A stretch of DNA of 64,000 nucleotides from Thermococcus sp. M36 (GCF_012027355.1 NZ_SNUH01000002.1:1-64000); one strand, 5' to 3'. Shown: positions 34,551 to 43,294, counted from the first letter of the stretch. Made by a program: numbers and translations. Notes: generated by a model not told the origin, from the sequence alone.

Positions 34551-35378
34551 ATGCTCCCGCAGGAAGTTCGCTCGATACTTGAGGAGATGCGCGCCGAGCG
34601 CATAAGGGGTGCCAGCTGGCTCGCAATGAGGGGTGCGGAGGCATACATGATACTCGCGGGCCTGCTTGAGGGGGATGAGCTGAAAAATGCTCTCCGGGAG
34701 ATGAGAACCGAAGTCCCCGCGGTAAACAGGACAATGGCGTCGCTCTACAACCTCTCACGCTTCATACCCATAACGGGCAACCCCGAAGTGGTGCGGACGA
34801 AGGCCGAGGAGTTCGTCCGCCTCGCAGGGGAGGCCAAGCGCGAGATAGGCAACATCGGCAGCGAGCTGATAGACGAGAACGAGGTAATAATCACCCACTC
34901 GTTTTCCTCGGCAGTTCTGGAGATATTCAAGGCGGCGGTAAGAAAGGGCAAGCGCTTCAGGGTCGTCCTCACGGAGAGCGCGCCTGACTACGAGGGGATA
35001 GTGCTTGCGAGGGAGCTTGAGAGGCTCGGGGTTCCCTTTGAGGTCATAACGGATGCCCAGATAGGTCTTTTTGCAGAAAAAGTCACACTGGCCCTGGTGG
35101 GTGCCGACAACGTTACCAGGGACGGCGCGGTTGTCAACAAGGCCGGGACTTACCTCCTCGCTCTCACCTGCCACGACAACGGCGTGCCCTTCTACGCCGC
35201 CGCGGAGAGCTTCAAGCTTCACCCCGAGCTGAGCTCCGAGGATGTCGAGATTGTGGAGAGGCCCTACGTGAGGCAGGGCTACCGCGTGAGAAACCTGCTC
35301 TTCGACGTTACCCCGTGGCGTTACGTCAGGGGCGTAATAACCGAGTTCGGAATCCTGGTGCCACCGAAGGAAATCTAA
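34551..35378 (+). CDS. eIF2B alpha/delta-like protein (aIF-2B family, ribose-1,5-bisphosphate isomerase-like)
   Basis: 275 aa from the ATG of MLPQEVRSILEEMRAER (GGTG, 6-nt spacing). N-terminal helical domain, C-terminal Rossmann-like domain with ESAPDYEGIVLARELERLGVPFEVITDAQIG and LVGADNVTRDGAVVNKAGTYLLAL. The family includes R15P isomerase of the archaeal AMP pathway, methylthioribose-1-P isomerase and regulatory eIF2B subunits. At about 275 aa it is nearer the shorter Thermococcales aIF-2B paralogue than the ~322-aa R15P isomerase. Actual activity is unknown. Confidence 0.75.
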   Translation: MLPQEVRSILEEMRAERIRGASWLAMRGAEAYMILAGLLEGDELKNALREMRTEVPAVNRTMASLYNLSRFIPITGNPEVVRTKAEEFVRLAGEAKREIGNIGSELIDENEVIITHSFSSAVLEIFKAAVRKGKRFRVVLTESAPDYEGIVLARELERLGVPFEVITDAQIGLFAEKVTLALVGADNVTRDGAVVNKAGTYLLALTCHDNGVPFYAAAESFKLHPELSSEDVEIVERPYVRQGYRVRNLLFDVTPWRYVRGVITEFGILVPPKEI

Positions 35379-35394
35379 AAGAAAAGGGAGCGGC

Positions 35395-37467
35395 TCAGCT
35401 CTGGTGGGCGAGCCAGAGCAGGACGCCTTTGATAAAGGGCCAGTTGGTCTTTATGTAGTTGCCGTAGTATGTGTTGCTGAGCGCCCTGCTGGAGCCGTAG
35501 GCCACTATCCTTCCGCTTCCAACCTCCACAGCCGCGGCGACGATGGGCTTTGATCCTTTCTCATAGATGATGTTTCCGTCTATGTCCTCAGAGTAGGAGG
35601 TTTCGTATCCAGTGATGAGCCAGACGACGTTTCCTGTGATGGTCAGTGTGTCTCCATTGTAGTACATCTGGTGGTCCTCGGTGAGGAACTGCATCGCCGG
35701 ATGGTCCAGGTTGTAGATGCCGACGAGCGGGAACCACTTCCTTCCGGTGTTTATATCGTCGTCCATGAGTTCGTCGTTGTTGAACTGGATTCCGTACTTG
35801 CCGACCACCCTGTTGAGGCTCCTGTAGTAGACGTGGCCGTAGTAGCTCTCACCGAGTATGAGCAGGCCTCCTCCGCTCTCCACGAACTGCTGTATGGCCT
35901 GGGCCTCATCGTCGGTTATGTCGCGGCTCGGGTTGGTGATTATGAAGACGTCGTACTCCTTGAGCTTTTCGTAAGTTACTGGTTCTGTGTTTATATCCAC
36001 GACCCACCCCAGCTCGTTCTTTATGTTCTCTATGAGGGATGACATGCCGTTCTGGTCGGTCTTAGTCGGGTTGTAGTACTGGCCGTGGGATGCGTCTATG
36101 AGCACCTTTATCAGGCGAACTGTGGCGTTTTCCGGAGCCTGGGTCTCGTTGCCCGGTGTGCAATAGGCTTTCTGGGCCTCGCGGAGTATCGGCAGGACAA
36201 ACTGGACTTCCCTAGTGACCTTCTGGGTCAGGGACAGCATGTGCCGGCTGTACATGAGGAGGAGAACCTTGTAGTAATAGTGTCCCCTGCTAACGACTCC
36301 ACGATCTGTGCCAACAAGCGCCTTCATGTTTTTATACATCTCGTACTCACTCTGGATAAGGGCCATCTTGGCCTCTATATCCTTGACGTAGTCCTCAACG
36401 TCTCCCAGACCAACACCGCATCCTTCAAGCTCCTTTATCAGGGACGTAAGGTTGTCGTAGAGCGGAGCGAGGGAGTTCATATTCTCCAGGTACTTCTTCT
36501 CATAGTATGGAGCCAATCCGGTTGATATTTCATATATGTTCGCTGCCACGTTCACCTCGAGTATCTTCTCGCTGTCCTCCGCCCTGACTGTGAGAGTGTG
36601 CTTCCCGGTGGTGTTGGGGGTTATGTAGAACTCCACTCCCCTCTTTTCCCCGGGCAGGAGCTCAAAGGTGCCGGAGTACACCACTACATCGTCGAAGAGC
36701 GCAACGAACGTCACGTTGCTCGCGGTGGTTCCATTGTTGAGCACGGTGGCGGTGACTTTTGTCTGAATACCCTTCATGAAGGAAGAGTAGTCCACGTCCA
36801 CGACCTTTACGGAGGGGTTGTAGAGAGCGTATTCGACCGGGAGAACCTCGTAGTCGTAATTGTACACGGAGACAACGCCGATAAAGTACTTGAACTTAGC
36901 GCCTGGTTCAAGCTCCTGGGGGAGGTTCTTGCTGGAGAAGATGTACGCCTCGCCGCTTCCGTCGTCTATCCACAGCTTGGTATACCAGCTGTCGTACCTC
37001 CCGGTGATCTTCGCATCAACGAACTTGACGAGAACGCTCTGGTATTCGGGCCTGTCGTAGTCCGCGGTTGGTATCACTGCGGGCTGGGGCACTTCTGCAG
37101 TTCCGACGACGGAATAGTACTCCCCGTAGCTTGGATTGACCGACAGCTCCCTGAGACCTTTGTAGTACTTGGGATACCCGTAGACCTCTACGACATCACC
37201 TGGCTGAACCGACGGGTACGACTTGTAACCCGTGTAAACGTATATGCCCGTATACGCCCCAGTGCCGTTCTGTATCGTAAAGCCGTTGCTGTCTACGTAC
37301 GTTACGATTCCCTTCGTGAGAACGTCGCCTCCGTAGGCGTAGCTATCGAAGTTCTGGTTGAGTTCCACTAAAGGCACATAAGTGGCCGCCTGGACTGGTT
37401 TTACTGTCCATCCCGGAACAATTCCCAGGAACAGTATCAATATCAAGACCACTGCTGATTTCCTCAT
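35395..37467 (-). CDS. large secreted protein: OB-fold-like, CARDB, coiled coil, DUF4350
   Basis: 690 aa from the ATG of MRKSAVVLILILFL (GGTG upstream). Sec signal peptide (about 1-27, ending QAA). About 30-210 is a beta-rich OB-fold-like region (VLTKGIVTYVDSNGFTIQNGTGAYTGI); about 215-310 is a CARDB adhesion-type domain; about 325-440 is helical and probably coiled; about 460-690 is a DUF4350/GldG-like Rossmann domain (KVLIDASHGQYYNPTKTDQNG, VFIITNPSRDITDDEAQAIQQFVESGGGLLILG). It has no C-terminal membrane anchor. Probably cell-surface or secreted; role unknown. TATA CTATTTATACACC (minus, about 37497-37508). Confidence 0.8.
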   Translation of the reverse strand: MRKSAVVLILILFLGIVPGWTVKPVQAATYVPLVELNQNFDSYAYGGDVLTKGIVTYVDSNGFTIQNGTGAYTGIYVYTGYKSYPSVQPGDVVEVYGYPKYYKGLRELSVNPSYGEYYSVVGTAEVPQPAVIPTADYDRPEYQSVLVKFVDAKITGRYDSWYTKLWIDDGSGEAYIFSSKNLPQELEPGAKFKYFIGVVSVYNYDYEVLPVEYALYNPSVKVVDVDYSSFMKGIQTKVTATVLNNGTTASNVTFVALFDDVVVYSGTFELLPGEKRGVEFYITPNTTGKHTLTVRAEDSEKILEVNVAANIYEISTGLAPYYEKKYLENMNSLAPLYDNLTSLIKELEGCGVGLGDVEDYVKDIEAKMALIQSEYEMYKNMKALVGTDRGVVSRGHYYYKVLLLMYSRHMLSLTQKVTREVQFVLPILREAQKAYCTPGNETQAPENATVRLIKVLIDASHGQYYNPTKTDQNGMSSLIENIKNELGWVVDINTEPVTYEKLKEYDVFIITNPSRDITDDEAQAIQQFVESGGGLLILGESYYGHVYYRSLNRVVGKYGIQFNNDELMDDDINTGRKWFPLVGIYNLDHPAMQFLTEDHQMYYNGDTLTITGNVVWLITGYETSYSEDIDGNIIYEKGSKPIVAAAVEVGSGRIVAYGSSRALSNTYYGNYIKTNWPFIKGVLLWLAHQS

Positions 37468-37607
37468 GGGTATCACCCAACCAAAAACGGCATCGGTGTA
37501 TAAATAGGTTTTTCTAATCCCTGTCGGTGGCAGTTTATCACTCCTAGTGTCCATCCATGGCCCAAAGGCTAATAACCGGGGTCGCCCAAGGAGCGTCGGT
37601 GGTCCAA

Positions 37608-38123
37608 ATGCCGATCACAACGAAGACCGGAGATAAGGGCCTGACCGGCCTCTTCACCGGCGACCGCGTTGCGAAGTTCTCCCCCATCATGGAGGCCAAT
37701 GGCACAATAGACGAGCTCGACAGCTTTCTGGGAGAGGCAAAGCACTACGTCCCCGAAGAGATGGTTGAGATTCTCGAAAAAATCCAGGTTCAGCTCTACG
37801 ACCTTATGGCGGAGCTGGCGAGCAAGGGGAAGTACGCAAAAGTCGATGAAGAGGACGTTAGGTGGCTCGAAGGGCTTATCCATAGATACGAAGAGGAAGT
37901 TCAGCTTAAGGTCTTCGTCCTTCCGGGTTCAACACTCGGGAGCGCTAAGCTCGACGTGTGCAGGGCAATAGCAAGGAGGGCCGAGAGGAAGGTCGCAAAG
38001 CTCGCCCTCGACTACGGCTTTGGAAAGAACGCCCTTGTCTACCTCAACAGGCTCAGCGACCTGCTCTTTATCATGGCGAGGGCGATAGAGAAGAGGGAGG
38101 GGAAGCTGAGGGAGGTCAAGTAG
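37608..38123 (+). CDS. ATP:cob(I)alamin adenosyltransferase, PduO type
   Basis: 171 aa from the ATG of MPITTKTGDKGLTGLFTG, 4 nt after GGTGGT. The N-terminal ATP loop TKTGDKGLTGL, the helical bundle with ANGTIDELDSFLG, and the C-terminal CRAIARRAERKV and YLNRLSDLLFIMARAIE segments are typical. It transfers adenosine from ATP to reduced cobalamin to make coenzyme B12. A longer frame upstream lacks an SD. Convergent 8-nt overlap with the MFS gene. Confidence 0.93.
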   Translation: MPITTKTGDKGLTGLFTGDRVAKFSPIMEANGTIDELDSFLGEAKHYVPEEMVEILEKIQVQLYDLMAELASKGKYAKVDEEDVRWLEGLIHRYEEEVQLKVFVLPGSTLGSAKLDVCRAIARRAERKVAKLALDYGFGKNALVYLNRLSDLLFIMARAIEKREGKLREVK

Positions 38124-39393
38124 CCTTGGTTTCGCCCTTGGCCCCTCCAAACTCCCCATATTCCCGCTCCCTCAGGAGAACATCCCTGTACTTGACGTAG
38201 TAATAGGCTATCACCGCGCCCTGGATCAGCCATATCGCGAGGGAGACCGACCAGGCGGCGTAGCGGTCTAGGAGTGGGCCGACCGCAACGAGGCCCAGGG
38301 GTGTTGAGAGGTTGACGAGCAGTGCCAGAGCAGCGAAGACCCTGCCCCTCAGCTCCGTCGGTATGGCGCGCTGGATTTTAGCCTGGAGCGGGATGTTCAC
38401 CACGGCGTTGCTGACGCCCCAGAGCAGTCCGATGCCGGCGAGGGTCATGAAGGCGGCGTCCCTTGAAATCCCTGCCCAGGGCGATATGACCCATACAAAC
38501 GCCAGGATCATGACCCCGCTGAAGGCAAGGGCCTTGAAGAAGTAGCTCCCGGCTTTTCTCCCCAGCTTCACGGCTATTATGAGGTTTCCGAGGAGCATGC
38601 CGCCCATGAAGAAGCTCTCCAGCAGGCCGAACTGCTGGCTGCTGAACTTCAGAACCTCCCTAAAGGCGTAGGGCATTATGACCGAGCCGAACGGTGCACC
38701 TACCGCGTTCATGAACAGCGCGAAGCCCATCAGCACCATCAGGTAGCGGCTCGAGCGGAGGAAAGCGAGGCCGTCCTTGATGTCCTGGATGACCTCCCCC
38801 GCGCTCTCAATCTCACGCGTTTTCCATTCGTACCGTATGAGGGTCTCAAACAGGCCGGAGCCGAAGAAGCTGACCGCGTTGATGAGAATGGCTATCATTA
38901 TCCCTCCGAACGCATAGATGACGCCGCCGAGGGCGGGTCCCACGAGGCGGGCTATTATCGAGAAGGAGCTGACGGTGGAGTTTGCCTTCTCCAGCTCCTC
39001 CGGTTCAACGAGGTCAGGGAACATTGCGCTCGTAGCAGCACCGAAGAACGTCCCCATGACCGCCATGACAACCTGGACGACGAGGAGCTGGTAGATCCCG
39101 AGGAAGTTGAACGCTATCACCCCAAAAAGCAGGACTCCACGGAGGACGTCAAACCAGACCATGAGCCTCTTCCGGTTGTATCTGTCGCCCACGACCCCGG
39201 CGAAGGGCATAATTATGAGGGAGGGGATTATGTCCGCCAGGACGAAGAGCGTCATCATTGAACCACTGTGGGTCTGGTCGAGGACGTAGAGGGGCAGCGC
39301 AACTTCCTGCACCGCCCATCCGAGCTGGCTGATAAAGCGTCCGACCGCGAAGAGCCAGAAGTTCCTGCCCAGGCTCCGGAAGCTTTCGAGCAT
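38116..39393 (-). CDS. MFS transporter (MFS_3/EntS-like)
   Basis: 425 aa from the ATG of MLESFRSLGRNFWLF, which has GGGGGTC upstream; an ATG at 39420 is an alternative. Twelve helices and the MFS loop GVVGDRYNRKRLM after helix 2. Resembles the multidrug/siderophore exporter class (EntS, MefA). It follows the two DUF4097 genes by about 70 nt on the same strand and may be part of that operon. It ends overlapping the cobalamin adenosyltransferase. Confidence 0.87.
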   Translation of the reverse strand: MLESFRSLGRNFWLFAVGRFISQLGWAVQEVALPLYVLDQTHSGSMMTLFVLADIIPSLIIMPFAGVVGDRYNRKRLMVWFDVLRGVLLFGVIAFNFLGIYQLLVVQVVMAVMGTFFGAATSAMFPDLVEPEELEKANSTVSSFSIIARLVGPALGGVIYAFGGIMIAILINAVSFFGSGLFETLIRYEWKTREIESAGEVIQDIKDGLAFLRSSRYLMVLMGFALFMNAVGAPFGSVIMPYAFREVLKFSSQQFGLLESFFMGGMLLGNLIIAVKLGRKAGSYFFKALAFSGVMILAFVWVISPWAGISRDAAFMTLAGIGLLWGVSNAVVNIPLQAKIQRAIPTELRGRVFAALALLVNLSTPLGLVAVGPLLDRYAAWSVSLAIWLIQGAVIAYYYVKYRDVLLREREYGEFGGAKGETKAT

Positions 39394-39466
39394 GTCCGCT
39401 GACCCCCTCAGCTTCCACATAATTCTTTGATTCAGCAATTACTGAGTTGGCCAAAAACTGAAAGGC

Positions 39467-40120
39467 TCAGACGAGCTCAACCCTCACATCCCCGTTGACG
39501 GTGCTCACTTTGACTGTGAACTCTCCCGTGCCTATCACCGGGTCGTCCGGGTCTATCCCGACGAGCTTGACGTCCCCGTTCACCCGCTTGGCAATTATCC
39601 TGGCGTCGCAGAAGTCCGTGAGCCTGAGCGTTATGTTACCGTTGACGCAACCCACGTCTATGTCATCCTCCAGCTCCTCGATTGTCAGCTCTATCTCCCC
39701 GTTCACGGTTGATGCCTTCAGCGGGCCCGCAACGGCCAGATGGGCATTTATCTCCCCGTTCACGGTGCTCAGCTTCTTGGCCTCACAGTCCTTAAGGGAT
39801 ATCTCGCCGTTGACGGTTGTGGCCCCTTCAAAGCGCACGTTTCTCGCGTTAAGCTTGCCGTTCACGTTCTTGGCATTTACAATGGCTGATCTGGGAACCC
39901 TCACCTCTATTTCGGCCCATCCACTGTCCTCAAGTGGGTTGAAGAACTTCTTTTTCGGTTCTTCCTTTATGATGAGTTTGCTGCCCTTCTGCTCAACATT
40001 GACGCTGACCTCACCGTGCGGAACGTAGTTAACTTCCACGTAGTCGTTTTCCCAGCCCTCAATCTCCAGTCGGCCGCTCACGGCCTTTATCTTAACTTCC
40101 TTCACGTTTTCAAACATCAT
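39467..40120 (-). CDS. DUF4097-family beta-helix protein A
   Basis: 217 aa from the first ATG of MMFENVKEVKIKAVSG (GGTG, 6-nt spacing). Repeated motif T-V-N-G-[ED]-I at about 16-residue intervals (ATTVNGEISLKDC, LSTVNGEINAHL, ASTVNGEIELTI, VCVNGNITLRL, RVNGDVKLVG, VSTVNGDVRVELV) builds the right-handed beta-helix of DUF4097/LiaG-like adhesins. It has no signal peptide. It overlaps the paralogous gene B by 11 nt. In Firmicutes such proteins belong to PadR- or LiaRS-controlled envelope-stress operons. Confidence 0.8.
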   Translation of the reverse strand: MMFENVKEVKIKAVSGRLEIEGWENDYVEVNYVPHGEVSVNVEQKGSKLIIKEEPKKKFFNPLEDSGWAEIEVRVPRSAIVNAKNVNGKLNARNVRFEGATTVNGEISLKDCEAKKLSTVNGEINAHLAVAGPLKASTVNGEIELTIEELEDDIDVGCVNGNITLRLTDFCDARIIAKRVNGDVKLVGIDPDDPVIGTGEFTVKVSTVNGDVRVELV

Positions 40121-40784
40121 CCTCATCACCTTCACAGAAAGTTAATTCCACTATTCCACCAATATCCGCCCTGAGCGTTATGGTGTCCCTTCCATCGCCG
40201 AGAACGGGGTCTTTCGGATCAATCCCATCTAGCTTGACGACCCCGCCGTTGTTCTCGACGCTTATCGAGGCATCGCAGTCCAGAGGGAGGCATATTTTTA
40301 GTATCCCCATGTTGCTGACCGCCTTAATGCTGCCTCTAAGTTCCTCAACCTTGAGGGCAACGGTTCCGGCCATTGCCATTACGGACGCCTTTTCCTTCAC
40401 CACAACTGATCCGCTGAGGGTGGAGACGGCAGAGATTAGGTCTCCAATGATGCATCCTTTTAGCGAGGTTTTGCACTCGCCAACCGAAAGGCTCTCAAAG
40501 TGCACACCCTCTGCCGTAACCTGCCCCCTCTTGATCCCCACCGAAACTGGAACCCCGAAGGGAACGTGGAGTTCCAGGGGTTCCAGGCTCCTGTCCCGCT
40601 TTATAGTCTTCCCGAGCTTCCATATGGCCTTGTAGTCCACCGAAAGCTTCCCATCTTTGACTCGGATTTTGATACCCTTCTCTGAGCGGGGGTTAAGCTC
40701 CACGTAGTCTCTGTCCCAGGCGGCTATTTTGAGGTCAACGTCGACGAGCTTCATCCAGACCCTCTCGATACCTTCAAACCTCAC
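40110..40784 (-). CDS. DUF4097-family beta-helix protein B
   Basis: 224 aa starting at GTG 40784 (GGGGGGCT upstream). A tandem paralogue of protein A: both end with the pattern V.L.GIDP.DPV.G (here VVKLDGIDPKDPVLGDG), followed by a short strand. The repeats are more diverged (ISAVSTLSGSVVVKEKASVMAMAGTVALKVEELRGSIKAVSNMGI). An N-terminal basic-acidic domain differs from A. It has no signal peptide or membrane segment. It follows the membrane-protein gene after a hairpin terminator (40811-40832). Confidence 0.75.
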   Translation of the reverse strand: MRFEGIERVWMKLVDVDLKIAAWDRDYVELNPRSEKGIKIRVKDGKLSVDYKAIWKLGKTIKRDRSLEPLELHVPFGVPVSVGIKRGQVTAEGVHFESLSVGECKTSLKGCIIGDLISAVSTLSGSVVVKEKASVMAMAGTVALKVEELRGSIKAVSNMGILKICLPLDCDASISVENNGGVVKLDGIDPKDPVLGDGRDTITLRADIGGIVELTFCEGDEDDV

Positions 40785-40810
40785 AGCCAGCCCCCCAATG
40801 GAATAAGGTC

Positions 40811-40832
40811 AAAAAGGGGCCGCTCGTGCCCC
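40811..40832 (-). terminator. hairpin-plus-T-run terminator-like element
   Basis: In minus sense GGGGC-ACGAGCG-GCCCC is followed at once by TTTTTG. This looks like an intrinsic terminator for the membrane-protein gene (stop 86 nt upstream) and precedes the DUF4097 pair. Confidence 0.55.
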
Positions 40833-40917
40833 GTCTTCTCTTCACATTCACCGTTTCTGCGCTCGGTGGCCGAGATTTCTTGAGAGACTTCTGCTAATGC
40901 TGAGGTCTCCACGTTCT

Positions 40918-42222
40918 TCACCCCAGATACCTCATCAGCTCGTCGAGAAGCTCTTTGACGCGCCTGCCGAGGAGCATTCTGTCTATACCAAGGCCCTCTA
41001 TCAGCTCGGCGCTCTGCTCTTCAACGATATCCTTGGCCTTCTTCACGACAAGTTTGTACGCGTCGGAGTCCTCTATAGTGTAGGCCTTCCCACCAGCCCT
41101 TATGCGTACCTTTCCATCCCTGGCAGAGATGACAACGTCTTCAATCTTTATTTTCGTCCTTCCCCGTCCAACGGTTATGGAAACGTCTCCTGAACGGAGA
41201 GACACGTGTTCCGTGCCCAGGCTCAGAACCTCGTTTCCGCTCCTATACACTACCCTGCCGTCCTCTACCTCGATGGAGTACTCCTCTGTCTGAACCTTCA
41301 GCCTGTTGCCCACCTTCGTGAGCTGGAAGCCGTTGGTTAGCTCTCTTATCGTGAGCATGTTCGCGGGGGGCGTCTCGGGGCTACCTTCGCGGAACCTCAT
41401 GGGCCCTATCTTGACCTCCTCGCCGGTTGGGGTCTCAATGACCTCAATGAAGGGCAGCTTAACGTACTCAAAGTTCTCACCCTTGTAGACCTTGATGAAG
41501 CCCAGATCAACTACGCTGTCCCTCTTGCCTTTCCTGTAGAGCCTCTCCGGGTTCACCAGTTCGTTTACCTGGGAGACAAAGCCCGGATCGGGCGAGGTCT
41601 TCTTTCCGGCTATTTTCTCCTCCGTCCAGACGATGGCCGGCGAGAGGAGCTTCTTGCTAACCTTGCCGAGGGGCGTCTCTGCCTCGACAACCATCTCGCC
41701 GTTCAGAACCCACCCGACATTCTTCCTCCCGAACTTCACGGGGTAGGCCTTTCCATGGCCGACAATTTTGACCTCACCAAAATCGGCACCACTGAACTCG
41801 TAGGCCTTCTTCTCTACCTTCACATCGAACCTCTTCTCGTCGAACTTGGCCAGTAACAGGCCCGCTATGGTCAGGACAACCGCGTAGGCAAAGGCCGTCC
41901 CATCGTAGGCGTGTAGGTTTTCGCTCATGCCCAGCCAGCCCCCGAAAAACAGGAAAACGCTTGTCCAGAAGAACCCTTTAGCGAGGGCAAAGACTATCCC
42001 GCTGATCGTTACCCCAAACCACTTGCCGACGCTCAGCAGTTCAAAGGCGAAGATGAGCGCTATTATCGCGTAGACTATCTGGTCATTGTACGCCTCAAGT
42101 CGAAGCGGCCCCTTGAACAGCCAGGCTATGAGCAGTATGGCAGTGGCGGCTTTCAGGTATTCAGCCACCCTAAACCTCGGGCCCTCGTGTCTAGCGGTCC
42201 TGTACTTCCACACAAAACTCAT
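40918..42222 (-). CDS. membrane protein with large soluble domain, unrecognised
   Basis: 434 aa. Four hydrophobic helices (about 25-38, 50-63, 70-95 and 107-123) form the N-terminal membrane part. A soluble beta-rich domain of about 300 residues follows, probably cytoplasmic (FGRKNVGWVLNGEMVVEAETPLG, IEVIETPTGEEVKIGPMRFREG, later short repeats like YSIEVEDGRVVYRSGNEVLS and RKVRIRAGGKAYTIED). SD GGAGGTGG; the start overlaps the ArsR stop by 4 nt, so expression is coupled to the regulator. It could sense envelope state and signal to ArsR, but this is inference. Confidence 0.72.
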   Translation of the reverse strand: MSFVWKYRTARHEGPRFRVAEYLKAATAILLIAWLFKGPLRLEAYNDQIVYAIIALIFAFELLSVGKWFGVTISGIVFALAKGFFWTSVFLFFGGWLGMSENLHAYDGTAFAYAVVLTIAGLLLAKFDEKRFDVKVEKKAYEFSGADFGEVKIVGHGKAYPVKFGRKNVGWVLNGEMVVEAETPLGKVSKKLLSPAIVWTEEKIAGKKTSPDPGFVSQVNELVNPERLYRKGKRDSVVDLGFIKVYKGENFEYVKLPFIEVIETPTGEEVKIGPMRFREGSPETPPANMLTIRELTNGFQLTKVGNRLKVQTEEYSIEVEDGRVVYRSGNEVLSLGTEHVSLRSGDVSITVGRGRTKIKIEDVVISARDGKVRIRAGGKAYTIEDSDAYKLVVKKAKDIVEEQSAELIEGLGIDRMLLGRRVKELLDELMRYLG

Positions 42223-42632
42223 TCTTCCACCTCCTCAAGGGCAGTGATTATCTCGAGCAAACGCAAAAACAAACGTCCGTTGGGCGAAATCTGATACCTG
42301 TCTCCCTTCCTCACCATCTCCGTCCTTGTAAGGAGCTTCAGGTGGTGGGAGACCGTGGGGCTCTCCACTCCGAGGGCTTCCTTTATCTCCTTGAAGCCCA
42401 TCGGACTCTCCGATAGCATCTTGAGTATCCTTATCCTGTCAGGATTGGCAAGGGCTTTGAGGGTCTTCGCCGCCTTCTCCTCGTCGAGCTCTGGCAGCTT
42501 CCCACCCTCAAGCTTTCTCCTTAGACGGGCCTTTATGGAGAGCATGACCTCGTCCACGGGGTCGATGTTCTCCTCGAGCACCTCCAGCTTCTTTTTCAGC
42601 TCTTCGAGCTGAACCTTCAGGTCGTTCTCCAT
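42219..42632 (-). CDS. ArsR-family winged-helix regulator
   Basis: 137 aa from the ATG of MENDLKVQLEELKKKLEVLEENID (GGTGGTACC). An N-terminal ~35-residue coiled coil precedes the wHTH ALANPDRIRILKMLSESPMGFKEIKEALGVESPTVSHHLKLLTR. There are no cysteines, so it is not an arsenic or zinc sensor. It is coupled to the membrane protein (4-nt overlap) and likely represses its own promoter through the palindromes at 42657-42676 and 42710-42729. Confidence 0.88.
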   Translation of the reverse strand: MENDLKVQLEELKKKLEVLEENIDPVDEVMLSIKARLRRKLEGGKLPELDEEKAAKTLKALANPDRIRILKMLSESPMGFKEIKEALGVESPTVSHHLKLLTRTEMVRKGDRYQISPNGRLFLRLLEIITALEEVEE

Positions 42633-42656
42633 GGTACCACCTGGTACAGATTTATG

Positions 42657-42676
42657 TAGTACATTTTTCTGTACTA
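42657..42676 (-). promoter_or_regulatory. palindrome at ArsR transcription start
   Basis: TAGTACA-N6-TGTACTA, arms 7 nt, spacer TTTTTC. It lies about 20-25 nt downstream of the ArsR TATA box (CTTATATATAC, minus, about 42691-42701), thus over the predicted start of transcription. Confidence 0.65.
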
Positions 42677-42690
42677 AATTAGCACGGTGG

Positions 42691-42701
42691 GTATATATAA
42701 G
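42691..42701 (-). promoter_or_regulatory. TATA box of the ArsR operon
   Basis: Minus-strand CTTATATATAC, flanked on both sides by 7-6-7 palindromes. Confidence 0.65.
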
Positions 42702-42709
42702 TTTATCGG

Positions 42710-42729
42710 TAGATGTGCAAAAACATCTA
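42710..42729 (-). promoter_or_regulatory. palindrome upstream of ArsR TATA box
   Basis: TAGATGT-N6-ACATCTA, arms 7 nt, spacer GCAAAA. Same geometry as the site at 42657, on the upstream side of the TATA box. Confidence 0.6.
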
Positions 42730-42808
42730 TGCGGGACAAGGTTCCGGCAGCAGAAGGGGGCGGGAAAGGCCCTCCATCCCATAGGGAGAGCCGGTCAAAA
42801 GAAAACCC

Positions 42809-43294
42809 TCAGTCTCCCGTCAGCTCGGCCTCTATCGTTCTTATCTCCTCGTCGAGTATGTCGCGTATCCTCTTGAGGAGCTCCAGGTAGGTCCTGACGG
42901 TCTCCCTGTCCATCGGCCTCTTAAGCTCCATCTCCTCGAGCTTTTTCTTCAGTGCCTCATGGTAGTTCACAGAGGTGTACAGAACCCTCAAGGCGAGGTC
43001 GTTGGAGGTTTTGAGGTACTCCCAGCCCTTCTCGGTGAGGCTGTATTTGACCCTCCTCACCCTACCCCTGTACTCTTCCCTTGGCTCCAAAAGTCCCTCC
43101 TCGACCATCTTGTTGAGGAGAGTGTACAGGTTGCTGTGACTGGGCTTCCAGAGTCCGATGGCGAACTTTTCAAGCTCCTTTAGAATCTCGTAGCCGTGAG
43201 CTTCTCCCTTCAGGCCGACGATGACAAGTATGATGTTCTTCAGCGGAACTGTGAATAGGCCCTTGATTATCCTCCGCTCCACGTCTTCCCCCAT
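42809..43294 (-). CDS. PadR-family transcriptional regulator
   Basis: 161 aa from the ATG of MGEDVERRIIKGL (GGTGG, 5-nt spacing); longer starts lack an SD. PadR wHTH: LKNIILVIVGLKGEAHGYEILKELEKF...PSHSNLYTLLNKMVEEGLLEPREE, followed by a C-terminal dimerisation helix pair with LLKRIRDILDEEIRTIEAEL. It is divergent from the RND gene, and the shared 117-nt promoter has a perfect 21-bp palindrome (43352-43372). PadR proteins typically repress adjacent efflux genes and respond to the drug. Confidence 0.9.
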   Translation of the reverse strand: MGEDVERRIIKGLFTVPLKNIILVIVGLKGEAHGYEILKELEKFAIGLWKPSHSNLYTLLNKMVEEGLLEPREEYRGRVRRVKYSLTEKGWEYLKTSNDLALRVLYTSVNYHEALKKKLEEMELKRPMDRETVRTYLELLKRIRDILDEEIRTIEAELTGD

